A DNA stretch of 64,000 nt from Beaufortia kweichowensis (taxonomy: Eukaryota > Chordata > Actinopteri > Cypriniformes > Gastromyzontidae), in assembly GCA_019155185.1 (NCBI GenBank), contig CM032816.1, positions 3,981,124 to 4,045,123 on the forward strand. The letters run 5' to 3'. Each line of letters begins with the position of its first letter. Positions within the stretch are counted from its first letter, which is position 1. The notes beneath the pieces were generated by a model. The model was not told the origin of the DNA, did no database searches, and saw only the letters and a program-made list of their open reading frames with translations. Shown piece after piece: positions 51,473 through 63,475 of this stretch. Position numbers and translations under genes: made by a program.

Positions 51473-51676
51473 CTATCTAACGGCGCGCCAGAACTTATTC
51501 TTCTGTTGGGTGCAAGTAGCGGTGTCGGGTTCCCCTTCCTCTGTATTGGTCATTTGTAATAGTGTTTTGATTTCGTCCGGTGTAAATCTCTCGCAGGTTC
51601 TCGGATGAATGTTCCATCTGGTGAAGCCATCGGTGCTGCGTGTTCCCTGCTTTCCACTTCCAGTCATGTAGAGAGG
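51473..51676 (-). CDS. Candidate terminal exon M3, unidentified small protein
   Basis: The minus strand shows an acceptor-like 'tttccatag|CCTCTC' followed by 67 codons and a TAG. The peptide begins PLYMTGSGKQGTRSTDGF, continues TRWNIHPRTCERFTPDEIK and ends KNKFWRAVR. A second frame over the same DNA is open for about 60 codons, so the frame choice rests on phase agreement with the segment at 52.1 kb. Composition (many Thr, Arg, Asn, Trp; no membrane segment) is like small axonemal or sperm-tail proteins, but this is an impression, not homology. Confidence 0.33.
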   Translation of the reverse strand, partial: PLYMTGSGKQGTRSTDGFTRWNIHPRTCERFTPDEIKTLLQMTNTEEGEPDTATCTQQKNKFWRAVR

Positions 51677-51692
51677 CTATGGAAACCTTTAT

Positions 51693-51738
51693 GGCTATCA
51701 GTATGATTAAAAACTCGACATTTGCATGGAATTGCCCA
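51693..51738 (-). repeat. Interspersed repeat family A, copy 8 (end fragment)
   Basis: 'ctatcagtatgattaaaaac' and 'gacatttgcatggaattgcc' match the outer end of the family on the minus strand. It lies in the would-be intron, 17 bp from the M3 acceptor. Confidence 0.7.
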
Positions 51739-52072
51739 AATGGACTATTTTTAACTTTTTGCTGTCTTTGACATCATGTGCCTGCTCTTGTGGTGTCATT
51801 GGCCAATCACTGCTGTCATCACGTCATGACATCATCTTTCTACAGCTCCAGATTAATAAGTCACACAGTATTTACAGCTCAAATTAAAACTGCAGCAAGT
51901 AGTTTGCATACCTCCAGGTAGTCATGCACAAGCATTGAGATGAATAATAATGCGGATGGCTCTTCCTTGGTATTATAGACCATCTTGGTCTTTATTTTAA
52001 TTCGTTAAAAATCTTTTTGGGGTTTTTGGGTTTATCTCAGAATTTGTACACTGTTTGCTTAAACGTCTTTAC

Positions 52073-52220
52073 TATTTCAAACAAACTAAATATGAATGTT
52101 GTTCCATACGCATTAAATAACATCCCCTGATGCCAGAGGCTGTGCCCAGTCCGGCCCATTTCTGTGCCGTTCATCCAAAAACCAGGCCGGAAAAATTGGC
52201 TTCGCAATGGCTCCTTAAAC
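52073..52220 (-). CDS. Candidate internal exon M2, unidentified small protein
   Basis: An acceptor 'gagaccagcag|GTTTAAG' and a weak donor 'GAAATA|GTAAAG' bound 148 bp. After one base of phase it is open for 49 codons: FKEPLRSQFFRPGFWMNG, then TEMGRTGHSLWHQGMLFNAY. It would join M3 in phase 0. The Gly/Trp/His/Arg-rich, non-globular look resembles microtubule inner proteins, again without demonstrable homology. Upstream the frame stays open to 52264, so the acceptor could lie further out. Confidence 0.35.
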
Positions 52221-53364
52221 CTGCTGGTCTCCAACCAGGAACCGCTAACGTCAGTTGTCAGGATAATGTCTTAACGGCGTAAGCTCTTCTGAACAACAAC
52301 AAATTAGTCTGGCCAGACTCATGCAAACAAATCTAGATCCCTCTATTATAATCAATGAAGCCGTCTACATTTGAAGCGGCCTTGTGGCGTCGTTACGTGC
52401 TGCACATTCAGTGTTTGTGTACTACATAAAAACTGTCCACAAAGTGAATGTAAATGTACAGCAGAAATAAAAGAAATGCGATTGATTGAAGGGTCAAACA
52501 GTGAATGTTTCATGCAGTTTATAGTAGTAAGTGTTCAAAATGTTATTATGGGACAGTACGTCATTGACTCCTCTGAATACTTTCATGTGTTAGGTCATAC
52601 TGGCCATTTCTTAATTTCCAGACTGTTAGGTGTACATTATGTCATTGTCCGGGGGTTATTCAACTGCTCCGTTTGCACACAGATGGCAGAGAACCACTGT
52701 GTTTGTGCTAAATGTGATCGGTATAATACCAAAAATTGGCAGAATCATTCTGAATGCTTTTAGAAAGGAAAAATTTGTACAGTTATGACTTATGTCAGAC
52801 TTTAATGTCAAATCATGTTTTTTTTTCACATTATGCAACATGTAAAACTAGGAAGGTCAAATACTTTTGCATAATAATACATCTAAACTATAATATAATA
52901 ATAAAGTTACCGATTGTTGTCCAAAGCAACTAGTTTCCAGCAAAAGTGTTTCTCATATGAAGTTATTTTTGCTAATATCACAATGTACAATGTAAAACCA
53001 CAATGCCTAAATAAGCTTTGTGAAAGAAATGTATAGTCCAGATCAATCATTAGGGTTTATTTTGATGATAGCGACTGGCTTTACATTATGTACAAAATAA
53101 ATTTCTTCAAAGCACGGAAGTTGTTCCTGAGGAAGTTAATACTGTACGTCTCGGACACTTTCTCACTTTAGAATAACATCAGAGACATTTATAGAGAAAG
53201 TAAATGGGTCAATTTTGTTTTTGTGTTGTCTTAAAACAATCATTTAGAGGCCGTGAGGCATAAAATCGTTAACTTGGCTAGTAAAACTTTCCCCAGGCCA
53301 AATGTCCACATCATCCCTCTGAGATTAAAGTTATGCCCGCTGCTGTTTCCCACATCTAAAATAC

Positions 53365-53390
53365 CTGACCCGTTCAGCATATCTGCACTT
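53365..53390 (-). CDS. Candidate 26-bp micro-exon of the minus-strand unit
   Basis: 'gaggcgttcag|AAGTGC' and 'CGGGTCAG|GTATTT' enclose 26 bp (KCRYAERV plus two bases). This length would bridge the phase between the candidate exon 1 (phase 0 end) and M2 (needs two bases). The pyrimidine tract is poor. It is proposed only because the phases fit. Confidence 0.12.
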
Positions 53391-53531
53391 CTGAACGCCT
53401 CATACTACATATATCAGCCTTGAAGTACTTCCTTCACATTGACAAATAAAGTAAAAAAGTTGTTTACACAAGCAGCTTTTACTATTATCCCTCAGATGTT
53501 TTGGGGTTATTACATTAACAGTATTTCATAC

Positions 53532-53582
53532 GTCTGTGATCAGAGACCCCGGGTAATGACCGGGAACAAAGAGTGTTGCCAT
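53532..53582 (-). CDS. Candidate first coding exon M1
   Basis: On the minus strand an ATG (53582-53580) opens MATLFVPGHYPGSLITD and meets a donor-like GAC|GTATGA after exactly 17 codons. An N-terminal 'VPG-Y-G' pattern is common in ciliary microtubule inner proteins. However, the ATG lies inside the X-box motif; if the X-box works as a promoter element, transcription might start downstream of this ATG. Evidence is therefore mixed. Confidence 0.2.
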
Positions 53583-53588
53583 AGCAAC
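53575..53588. promoter_or_regulatory. RFX X-box (gttgccatagcaac)
   Basis: The 14-mer is a perfect two-half-site X-box (GTTGCC-AT-AGCAAC). RFX factors bind such sites in the promoters of ciliary and flagellar genes, typically within about 100 bp of the start. The surrounding DNA is CpG-rich ('gggggagccgcagcggttg'). Candidate exons lie on both sides (minus strand at 51.5-53.58 kb; plus strand at 53.67 kb), so the promoter could be bidirectional. Confidence 0.45.
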
Positions 53589-53669
53589 GGGGGAGCCGCA
53601 GCGGTTGCCGAGGGTCAGACAGTCGCATGAACACTGAGGGACAATAACATAAATCATATTGCCTCCAGA

Positions 53670-53836
53670 GAAGTGTCTGATTTAAAACACTTAAAGCAAG
53701 CTTGGGAACGTCTGGAAAATGAAAAGCAAGAGATGGTGAGAGAGGAGGGCAGCTGCTGTGTGTTAGTGTGTAATGAGATCGTCTCTGTGGTCCTTCAACC
53801 CCTGCGCTCCATTGCAGAATGGAAAAAGGCTTTTTA
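53670..53836 (+). CDS. Candidate coiled-coil exon on the plus strand
   Basis: After an acceptor-like 'catattgcctccag' the frame reads EVSDLKHLKQAWERLENEKQ then EM, strongly helical and charged with heptad-like Leu spacing. A good donor follows at ATG|GTGAGA (53733/53734); if unspliced, the frame continues to a TAA at 53836. There is no in-frame ATG between the upstream TGA (about 53628) and this segment, so it would be an internal exon or need a further upstream start. It lies 90 bp downstream of the X-box, as a ciliary coiled-coil gene might. Confidence 0.25.
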
Positions 53837-53840
53837 ATCT

Positions 53841-54169
53841 TCTGGAAGAGGCCCTTGCTCTCTCTTGCTTTTCATGCGGCCTGCCATATTTTCACACTTT
53901 CTTGTTTTCAGGCCCTTCGTTTAGATGGGTGCGCTGGAATTTTATTCATTTCCTTAATTTTCTCTTGTACTATTTGAATAAGTGAATAAAGGCCAATTCA
54001 CATCAAGAACAACACCTATAAAGAAACTAGAGTCCACACCGACAAATGATAATGTTTATTTGAATGCGCTAGCCCTTTAAATGCAGTTCTGATTGGCTGT
54101 CTATGTTTCGTCCTTCTGGAAGTGATCACAACAATTTTGTTGCTTTTAGTTGTGATTGAGTTGTGAACT
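53841..54169. other. Unannotated sequence
   Basis: A good acceptor-like 'cactttcttgttttcag' lies near 53910, but no exon can be fixed after it. It leads into the satellite array. Confidence 0.4.
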
Positions 54170-55135
54170 TTATCTTTTTAGTCGTTAACATCTTTGCTCT
54201 GAAGGGGCCTTAACTTGGCTTTTATTTTATCTGCTTTGAATATCTGGCATTATTTTGCTTCACATATTTATTAAAATATTTATTTATAGGTTTTAGTTAA
54301 TATATACTTATATTTCTTTTAAATATAAAATGGTTTTGCTAACTTTATTTATAGTCATCGCTAATGTCTTTGCTGTGAAAGTGCCTTAACTCGATTTTTA
54401 TTTTATCTGCTTTGAATATCTGGCATTATTTTGGTTCACATATTTATTTATTTATAGGTTTTAGTTAATATATACTTATATTTATTTTTAAATATAAAAT
54501 GGTTTTGCTAACTTTATTTATAGTCATCGCTAATGTCTTTGCTGTGAAAGTGCCTTAACTTCGATTTTTATTTTATCTGCTTTGAATATCTGGCATTATT
54601 TTGGTTCACATATTTATTTATTTATAGGTTTTAGTTAATATATACTTATATTTCTTTTAAATATAAAATGGTTTTGCTAACTTTATTTATAGTCATCGCT
54701 AATGTCTTTGCTGTGAAAGTGCCGTAACTCGATTTTTATTTTATCTGCTTTGAATATCTGGCATTATTTTGGTTCACATATTTATTTATTTATAGGTTTT
54801 AGTTAATATATACTTATATTTCTTTTAAATATAAAATGGTTTTGCTAACTTTATTTATAGTCATCGCTAATGTCTTTGCTGTGAAAGTGCCTTAACTTGA
54901 CTTTTATTTTATCTGCTTTGAATATCTGGCATTATTTTGGTTCACATATTTATTAAAATATTTATTTATAGGTTTTAGTTAACATATACTTATATTCCTT
55001 TTAAATATAAAACTTTATTTATAGTCATCGCTAATGTCTTTGCTGTGAAAGTGCCTTAACTCGACTTTTATTTTATCGGCTTTGAATTTGTGGCATTATT
55101 TTGGTTTACGTATTTATTTGTATATTTGTGTTTAT
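54170..55135. repeat. ~169-bp satellite-like tandem array, about six copies
   Basis: The marker 'gtcatcgctaatgtctttgc' or a variant of it occurs at 54181, 54354, 54523, 54692, 54860 and 55024, giving steps of 173, 169, 169, 168 and 164 bp. Each unit also has 'atctgctttgaatatctggc', 'attattttggttcacata' and 'ggttttagttaatatatact'. Central units are nearly identical and outer units diverge, typical of unequal exchange. The length is close to one nucleosome repeat. Confidence 0.95.
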
Positions 55136-56944
55136 ATAAAGTATATTTATTTGGTTGCTTCCTGGTCAAAATCAAATATCAGCACGAACACAAACATTCT
55201 TGAATCCGGTGACAACATCTACTGTAATTTAAGAAAAAATTGAATGAAGAATCGATTAAATTGCAAGCAGAATGATATTATTACTGTAATGCACTGTAAT
55301 GTTTGATGTAAATCTAAAAGATTTTTGAAGATTTGGCATAAAGAAAGAGGTAGAATAGTCATCTTAGAATAGAATATCTGGGTTACTGGTTCAAAAGCAA
55401 GTCAGAAGTAAATTCCAGAAACATAAGTTATGCTTTATGTTCATCATCACTGTGTCCCTCACAGTAGCTGGCATTTAGCATTCAGGCAGTAAAGGTCAGA
55501 GTTTACACCTGGTATTTCCTATCAGGATGAAAACCTTACCAAATCAAGGACCAAAGAGTGAACGTTCCACATTATTACCTGAATAAGAAAAACACAGCGA
55601 GGAATTCCTGTGGTCACACATATCGCCAGTCCTAATGGTGACCTGAAGACAAAATAGGAAAGTCCCAGATGACGTTCTATTAAGCGTGTAGCACGTTTGC
55701 TCTTAGGCCAAAAAAGACTTCTTGAGTTCCTGTTTCGGTCTGCAGGGATATTAGATAATACTGCTGAAGTAATTCAATAAAAGAATGTTTAACCCTTTGT
55801 GTTCCAAGGGTGTAATGTTGGTTGTAAGTGCTGCTGTGTTTGACAGATGCTGTTAGGCTTGATGATCACACATTTGTGTGGATGTGGGTAGAAATTCACA
55901 AACTTTATTATATGTTATGACAAAAAGTTTCTTTGATTTACCTTTTAATTATCATTCACAAAGTTAGACCTTATTTTATGGTCAGTATATGTTTTGTTTT
56001 TTAAAACACTCTGAATAACATCAACATTAACTCGTTTTGCATGTACTGTTATACTTCATAAGGAACATTACAACCAGTTTGTCGTACTAATGATGCCTAA
56101 ACTACAAAGCAATTTAATGTGTCTTTAAAATGGTAATTTAATAAGCTAGACTTCAATTGTGACTTCAATTGTAGCCAAATGAGAAAGTTTTGATAGTGTC
56201 GCAATGTTTAGATAACATAATGGAAATAATTGTAATGTTAAAAAGTCACAAACTTCACTTTTAGGTGGTCAAAAAGTAGTTCTTCAAAACAAATCTTACA
56301 GTTCTTATCTGCAATAGAAGAGTTAATATGAGCTGTAACTGAACTCAGCAGTTCATAACAACTGATCTGGTTAATGGCTAGTTGGTGGTTTTCATTGGCG
56401 TTCATTTTTGAAGATTTTTGGAAAAACAAGGATAGATTGAAAGCACGTTGAGACAACAGCCCAGACGGGTAAAATGTTAAATATTTCAGTAAAAACATGT
56501 GCGAGTGGGACAGGACGTTTCTCGCGCTCACGGCGGGGGATGTCGTCTGAGCCAGAGGCTTTTGGGTGGATTTCTGTTTAGCTCGCAATTCCACGTGTCA
56601 TGGATTAATATTGCTAAATTGATCCTCCTTTTTCAGGCCATAGAAGGCCATGGTAGTGGTGGCCAAAGAAACATGTGTCCATTTATTTCAAAACTAAAAA
56701 CACAGTATCATCCATGTACAGCAAAGCAACTTGACCTTGAAAATAATTCATTTACAAATAAATCAGATGCGTATTAATAAATAAATATATGAGATTGTAT
56801 TAGAAATGATTAAACCAAATTGTGCCCAATAATTTACTCGTGTGACAAGCCGCGTAATGAGAGTTGCGTTCGGATCCTGATCTCTTAACCCTGTTGGGGT
56901 TTATTCTGCAATAACAAATAGCTGGGTGTATGTTATCCCTTACA
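55136..56944. other. Unannotated; small CpG-richer spot at 56495-56600
   Basis: No supported gene. On the minus strand a 118-codon frame (56594-56238) begins in a CpG-richer spot and contains KQKSTQKPLAQTTSPA before a possible donor (GCC|GTGAGC). The rest is AT-rich and probably non-coding. Confidence 0.4.
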
Positions 56945-57005
56945 TAACATACATTGGAATGTTGTGACTGGCCAATCAGAATCCTGTATTCCTGAGCGTC
57001 ATGTT
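56945..57005 (-). repeat. 'ttctgattggcc' repeat, copy 3
   Basis: The minus strand reads 'caggattctgattggccagt' with 'gacgctcaggaata' before it, as in the copies at 34.7 and 37.2 kb. Confidence 0.5.
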
Positions 57006-57127
57006 ATAATAATAATAACTTGACCTTTGGCCTCTGTGTCATCATCAAAACCCCCCATTAGAAAGTTAATGCTGGTGTTTCTCAGTTTATACTATATGTG
57101 TATAATATAGCGCTGAATTGTGGACCA

Positions 57128-57216
57128 GTTTTTACATTATTTCAACTAATTCCAAGTCATTTCGACTCAACTTTATTTGATGAGTTATTTGTAATTAGTT
57201 GAAATAATGTAAAAAC
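57128..57216. repeat. Perfect 24-bp inverted repeat (hairpin), 41-bp loop
   Basis: 'gtttttacattatttcaact'+'aatt' (57128-57151) is exactly complementary to 57193-57216. A following 'aaattttttacagtgtac' suggests it is part of a fold-back DNA element with a 'tttttacagtgta' end. Exact arms imply recent origin or gene conversion between the arms. Confidence 0.8.
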
Positions 57217-59175
57217 TGTTTAAATGACTTCTAAAGCCAAGTTGACCGGACTGATTTAAGGCAGCAAATAAATTTTTTACAGTGTACGTAGCGCCTCATT
57301 GATACCAGGACACTGCACTCAATCCAGTGACTCTGCAATTATGAAATGTTTGACCCTGCTCACAGTGGAGCAATCCCGTCTCGTCTGTGTCGCTAGCCTC
57401 ATTTAATCTAATTTAAAGCCATTTGTTTATGTTCGACCCAGGCATGTAGAAGGATAATATTTTAAATGATAACAAGTAGAGCCCTGTCTACTTTCATTTT
57501 TCACATGGGTTATAGTGTGCGCAGAGTTAAGACTGAGACAATCATGTGCATTTCTATATGTTTACATTTGCAATCCTACGTTTTCCCTACAAACCCATGC
57601 ATGACTTGTTAACTGCAATTATGCACGCGTTTCAAATGCATAACGTGTTTTTATGACTCATGGGGGTTATACAGTGTAACTCAATTATAAACATACACAC
57701 TGTAAACACTGTCATATGTCACTCAAATGATGAGAAACTATAAAACTGTTATGTAAACGTGTACACACAAAACAAAATGCACACAAAGATTGACAGATTG
57801 AGAGAGTGCAGATCTAACCACATCCAGAAGAAGAAGTGTTTTAGTCAGACACGGCCCCCCAAGGCCTACTAACCTTGTTAAAGTTACATACTGCCTGATT
57901 ATTACATTGCCTTTAGCAATGGGTTGTATTACATAGAGAACTACAGGTACTGAATATGTGTTCAGAGGTGGAATTAATGTGTGTATCTACATGCAAACAG
58001 CTGTATACATCCTCAGTCATATGCATTAAAACTCCTAAACAAACATTTATCTGAAGAACTGCATGGGAGATGATAAAGATGTCAACTAACAGATTTTTTT
58101 TCTTTTTTCTTCTTGGTAACACAAGAAAAATACTTCCTTCCTTCCTTGATATTCTCACTTAACTTCTTTCTGTTAATGCAGTATTCATGAGAGAAGTGTG
58201 TGTCTGGAGTCAGACACGGAGCTGAAGCAGAACACTGTTTAGTTTAAGAGAAATGAATTCATTTATTCCAGGACGATCAGAAAGTCACTGACGCGTCAGT
58301 CTGAAAGATTCGTTTCAACATATATAATTATTATTTTTGTGCCGGAGGACTGTTGCATCATGGAACATGGCAAACTTTGGTTACTAATATGTTTTCCCAT
58401 GTGTGTCTTTTATTGGTTACATAACCTGTTAAAACACTAGTTAATAACAGCAGAATTAAATGTTCATGGTCAATGTTACCCAACTTTGGAAAGCTCACCA
58501 GTCAGAAAGCTTATTCTGTTACAGTTATCTGGTGTGTACCACGTGGTTTCATCTATGTTTTAGTTTTATTAGTTTGTAATATTTTAATACATTTACAGCC
58601 ATAGCAGAACATAAAATACAGCAGAATACTGACTGTAAACAATTGTTTTGGGTTTACTTAAATAATATCTGCATCATTTTGGCATCATGTTTTTTCAAAT
58701 AATTTAAGTTGAGGAGATTTGAAGTCAAGACAACAAGATAACATTTATTGCATTTACAGAAATGTATGAGTTTACTCAACCTTTTTTACTTTTATACACC
58801 AGTTAGCTTAACTTAAATGTAGCTTTAATTGATAAATTCATTCAACTTGTTCATTCATCTTCTTTACAGAAAACTCTTTTTTTTACAATAAAACAAAATC
58901 AGTAATGCTAAATGGAGCTCAAACCTTTTTTTCAACAACTCTTTTAATGGGCCATAAGTTTTTATTGTTAAAAAAATGAATAATCAAAATATTTCGGCAC
59001 TAGGCTCATGGGTATTCATCACAGCATTTTATTTTGAACTAATAATTTTCAATTAATTGCACTTGAAATTTATATTACATTTACTTGATTTGAACCGTAG
59101 TTGACATCTCACATCTCACTTCATGCATACTCGTGAATTTACCTTTTAATATATATTTTCTGTGTTCAGTATCAC
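57217..59175. other. Unannotated; A/T-rich low-complexity near 58.65-58.93 kb
   Basis: No gene is recognised. The segment 58650-58900 has 'tttaagttga', 'ttactcaacc' and 'ttcaacttg' motifs that loosely recall the element at 57.1 kb. Confidence 0.45.
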
Positions 59176-59664
59176 ATGTGTACAGTATGCGTATACTATT
59201 GTTTGGTTGCCACAGTAATCTCACATACCATGAAAATATGGTTTGAGGGCCTCTCGTACCCGTGCATTCAGCAGCACTGTTTGAGAGTGAGCTCACTGTA
59301 TCATCATTATTTTAGAAATGACACGCTTTCAGTTACGACAACCTCAAAGCCTCATGTGCCCATAGATAAACATGCACAAATCAAACCAGACCCCTGGTCT
59401 ACCCTCTCTCACTTAGTCGATCTATCACATACACACGCTTGCTTTCCATCGGGACGCTCACAATTCATAACATCTTTCACCCCAGAAGGGGGTATTACCT
59501 CCTTAAACCTCACTGAGCGCATTTATTCACACCCTCAGGCCCTGATATTAGTCCGCAGGGATGTCTGCTCGAACTGTGAGGCTGTTAACACTCATTTGTG
59601 CCTGTTGCTGTGTGCTGCTATCAGACATTACTCAAGAGGTGCAGACAACGGGGAAAAGCCCTGA
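59176..59664 (+). other. 162-codon open frame, function unknown
   Basis: It is the longest plus-strand frame in the right half. It includes a moderately protein-like stretch (SRGADNGEK, FTPEGGITSLNLTERIYS). No domain, signal peptide or consistent splice pair is seen. The start region is AT-rich and repetitive in character. It could contain part of an exon or be chance. Confidence 0.15.
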
Positions 59665-59796
59665 TGGAGTGTGAGGTCGGGGTGTAAGGTCACGGTGTTG
59701 GATGACTTTGAGGTCAGGGTTACAGTCGTGCACAGGGTATTAGAACGACACATTTCAGGAATATAGTACAGAGTTACAATGTTTGAGAAACTATTA

Positions 59797-59862
59797 TCTA
59801 CATTTACATGGAGGCATTTGGCAGACACATTTATCAAAAGCAACTTACATTGCAATGTATTT
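59797..59862 (-). mobile_element. SINE tail fragment
   Basis: 'ggaggcatttggcagacaca' then 'tttatcaaaagcaacttaca' is the inverse of the standard teleost SINE tail. No head is found. Confidence 0.6.
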
Positions 59863-61310
59863 GATTAGTATGAATATGAATATTAAATATATAAATAAAT
59901 CAATGTAATTTTATATCTTTCTTGCTACGTTGTAAAATGAAGAATGTGCATATTCAAACATGTGCCGAATTTTGGTAAAAGGATTACAAAAATAGCAAAA
60001 CCTATAAACATAAGAAAAATAAAACAATCTTATTGGGTTTGTGATTTTCCGAAGTCTCTCCCTTTCATGGACCATATGCAGAGAAAGAGGGTCATATGAT
60101 GGTTCTAAAAAAAACATTATTTGGTTAATTTAGTTTAATGCAGTGTGTTTACGTGGTTTTAGGGTTTAAAAAGTGACCCCCTTTAGGTTTCTCTGTTTTA
60201 TACCCCATTCAGAGAAAGCAACAATTTCTGCAGAAAAAGATCAGTACAAATCTAGTTTTGTCCATCACAATGAACTACATAATAAAGTAGGTCTCAGTTT
60301 GCCTCTGCAATAGCTTCTAACCACCTGAAACTGTGTCATTCACATTTAAACTAAGTCGGTGGGAAATTGCCCTTTACTTGAAGGAAAAACATCTTCATAA
60401 GTCAAAGGAGGTAGATTTCTCGACTCTGCCAACAGCTGGCACAAGGTATTTTAGGTCGAAGGCATTCTTTGGCATTCGCCAAGCACAAACCTGTCCAGGA
60501 AGGGAAATAGCAAGAAGGATGACTCATTGGACCAAATCATTTTTTCCATTGCTCAGGGATCCACTTTTGTACACCAGGTGATACAGTAGGTCTTTGTGGG
60601 TTGGCCTTTGGAAATAAGCGGTTTCCCCTGTGCCAGAAATTCCAGCTTTGTGATGTCCAGAGCGTTCAGTATTTGTTGAGACTGGGTCAAAGAGATGCTG
60701 ATTCAAACCTGCGGTCAGTTTTGAGACAGCACTTTTGTGTGGCATTTAGCTTCTCTCCCCTGATTCCGTCTGAAGAGAGAAATGATGAACTTTCTATAAG
60801 AAAAAAATTCTTTAAATTCATGTTTCTATCAAATCTGTCACTATTTATTACATTTACTGTTGCGCTCTCTGTATATGTTTTCAAGATGCAGATAATCTAA
60901 TAATTTCTGTGAAGTCCAGACTGTAGTCTGATGTCTGTTGAGTAAATCTAATTTACGCTGAGCCGTCTGCAGTGCAGTATTGTGGTTGGCTGTTTACTGA
61001 TACTTAAGACACGGGTCAGTCCCGAGGGGTCAAGATTTGGATTGTTTGTCTCCACTGGTAGATGCCAAAACTCTGTTGGCGGATACACAAAAGTAGTTGG
61101 ACATAAACGGTGTGTAATTAGTAGAGAAATCACACACTATTACTTTCATATTTGACTGACAGAGTTCATTACGGCTGTGACACAGAAATTAGAAGCACAA
61201 TTACAGTTTTGATGTTTGACTTCTCTAACGTGTACGATTTTCTAAAATGGAAACTGACCTAAGATTGCCTGATTTGATCATTCATAACTATCGATGTGAC
61301 AAAACAGTTG
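59863..61310. other. Unannotated sequence
   Basis: No gene or complete repeat is recognised. Confidence 0.5.
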
Positions 61311-61528
61311 GGCAATGCCATGCAAAAACGTTTTATCAATGGTTTTCATTATACTGATAGTTCAGATGTCAGTATTTGGTGGTTTAAATACTCATGTGAG
61401 GTCTCTCTCAAAGTTTTCAAAACATTTTTTTATTTTTAAAGCATGATTTCTTTTGATTTCATGATATTCAGGGAAAGTGCTGTTTTCAGAATTGTCACAT
61501 CCATAACAGTTCATATTTCTCATAATAT
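61311..61528 (+). repeat. Interspersed repeat family A, copy 9
   Basis: 'ggcaatgccatgcaaaaacg', 'gttcagatgtcagtatttgg', 'gaggtctctctcaaagtttt' and 'ttcagaattgtcacatccat' are in family order. The 3' part is missing beyond 'tttctcataa'. Confidence 0.8.
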
Positions 61529-61749
61529 TAATGGTAATTAATAAAAGTAATAGTAATGGTAATGTCTGAAAACAATTCAACTGTTTTCAACAGTAATGGA
61601 TATGTTTTGTTTCAGGAATTAGACTGTTAATCAGTTCTGTCACTGGGGAGCTTGTAGTAAAGCTGCAGGACTATAAGAATGAGTTATTGAAGTGTGCTAT
61701 GAATCCCTGTTATACCAGTCTGCTAATGCCTCTTCTCTGGTCTTTATCA
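61529..61749. other. Unannotated sequence
   Basis: No feature is recognised. Confidence 0.5.
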
Positions 61750-62821
<1,072 letters not shown>

Positions 62822-62823
62822 TA

Positions 62824-63475
62824 CTGTAGCAGTCAAAAGTTTAGACACGATTGACATAAATATTTTTGAAATGGGTTATTTGGAGCAAATCAAAATAAGA
62901 TTTGTCAATAAGAGTTTAGCATGAATAGAAATTCCTTTGAGACCTTGAGAAGATGGATGATAAAATGAGTATGATTTTACAGATTCTAGACAAAGTGTGA
63001 CTACTTTTAAAGATGCTGAAATATAACATAGCGGATGCTTTTGGTCACAACATCATTTCCACAGTTGCGATTGTGTTATTTCATGATTTTGATTAGTTTA
63101 ATACTATTCCAAAATGTGTAAAAAATCTAAACAATCTGTATCTATATACTGTTTGTACATATTAGTAGTTGCTGGATCATTCTCATTCTTTAATAATGTC
63201 CTTGTGGGGTTCATAATTGAAGAGTGGAAGCTGAAGAAATTTCTATTTATGCTGGACTCTTATTGACTGCTTTTTATTCATTATTTGCTCCATGTAATTC
63301 ATTTCAAAACTACTTTTGAATAAAAATTAAGATTTCTAATTTAAGTAATTCAAATTATTTTTTATCTACAAAAGTCATTTCAAACATTGAAATATTCACA
63401 TTCAGATTAAAAGTCTTTTAAGAAGATCAGGAGAAACATTTTTGTCAATTGTGTCTAAACGTTTGATTGCTACTG
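62824..63475. mobile_element. Tc1/mariner-type composite: inverted pair sharing the 3.0-kb element's ends
   Basis: The left end 'ctgtagcagtcaaaagttta' follows a TA, and the right end 'gtttgattgctactg' precedes a TA (63476-63477). The first ~320 bp match the 3026-3394 element. The last ~270 bp (from 'gaagctgaagaaatttctat') are a second copy in the opposite orientation ('gtccagcataaatagaaatt' inverse). No transposase frame is present. Confidence 0.7.

Noticed and set aside
54170..55135. CRISPR-like array
   Set aside because: Units are ~169 bp head-to-tail with no short repeat/unique spacer pattern, and the DNA is vertebrate.
62824..63475. Autonomous Tc1 transposon
   Set aside because: No transposase reading frame exists between the ends.
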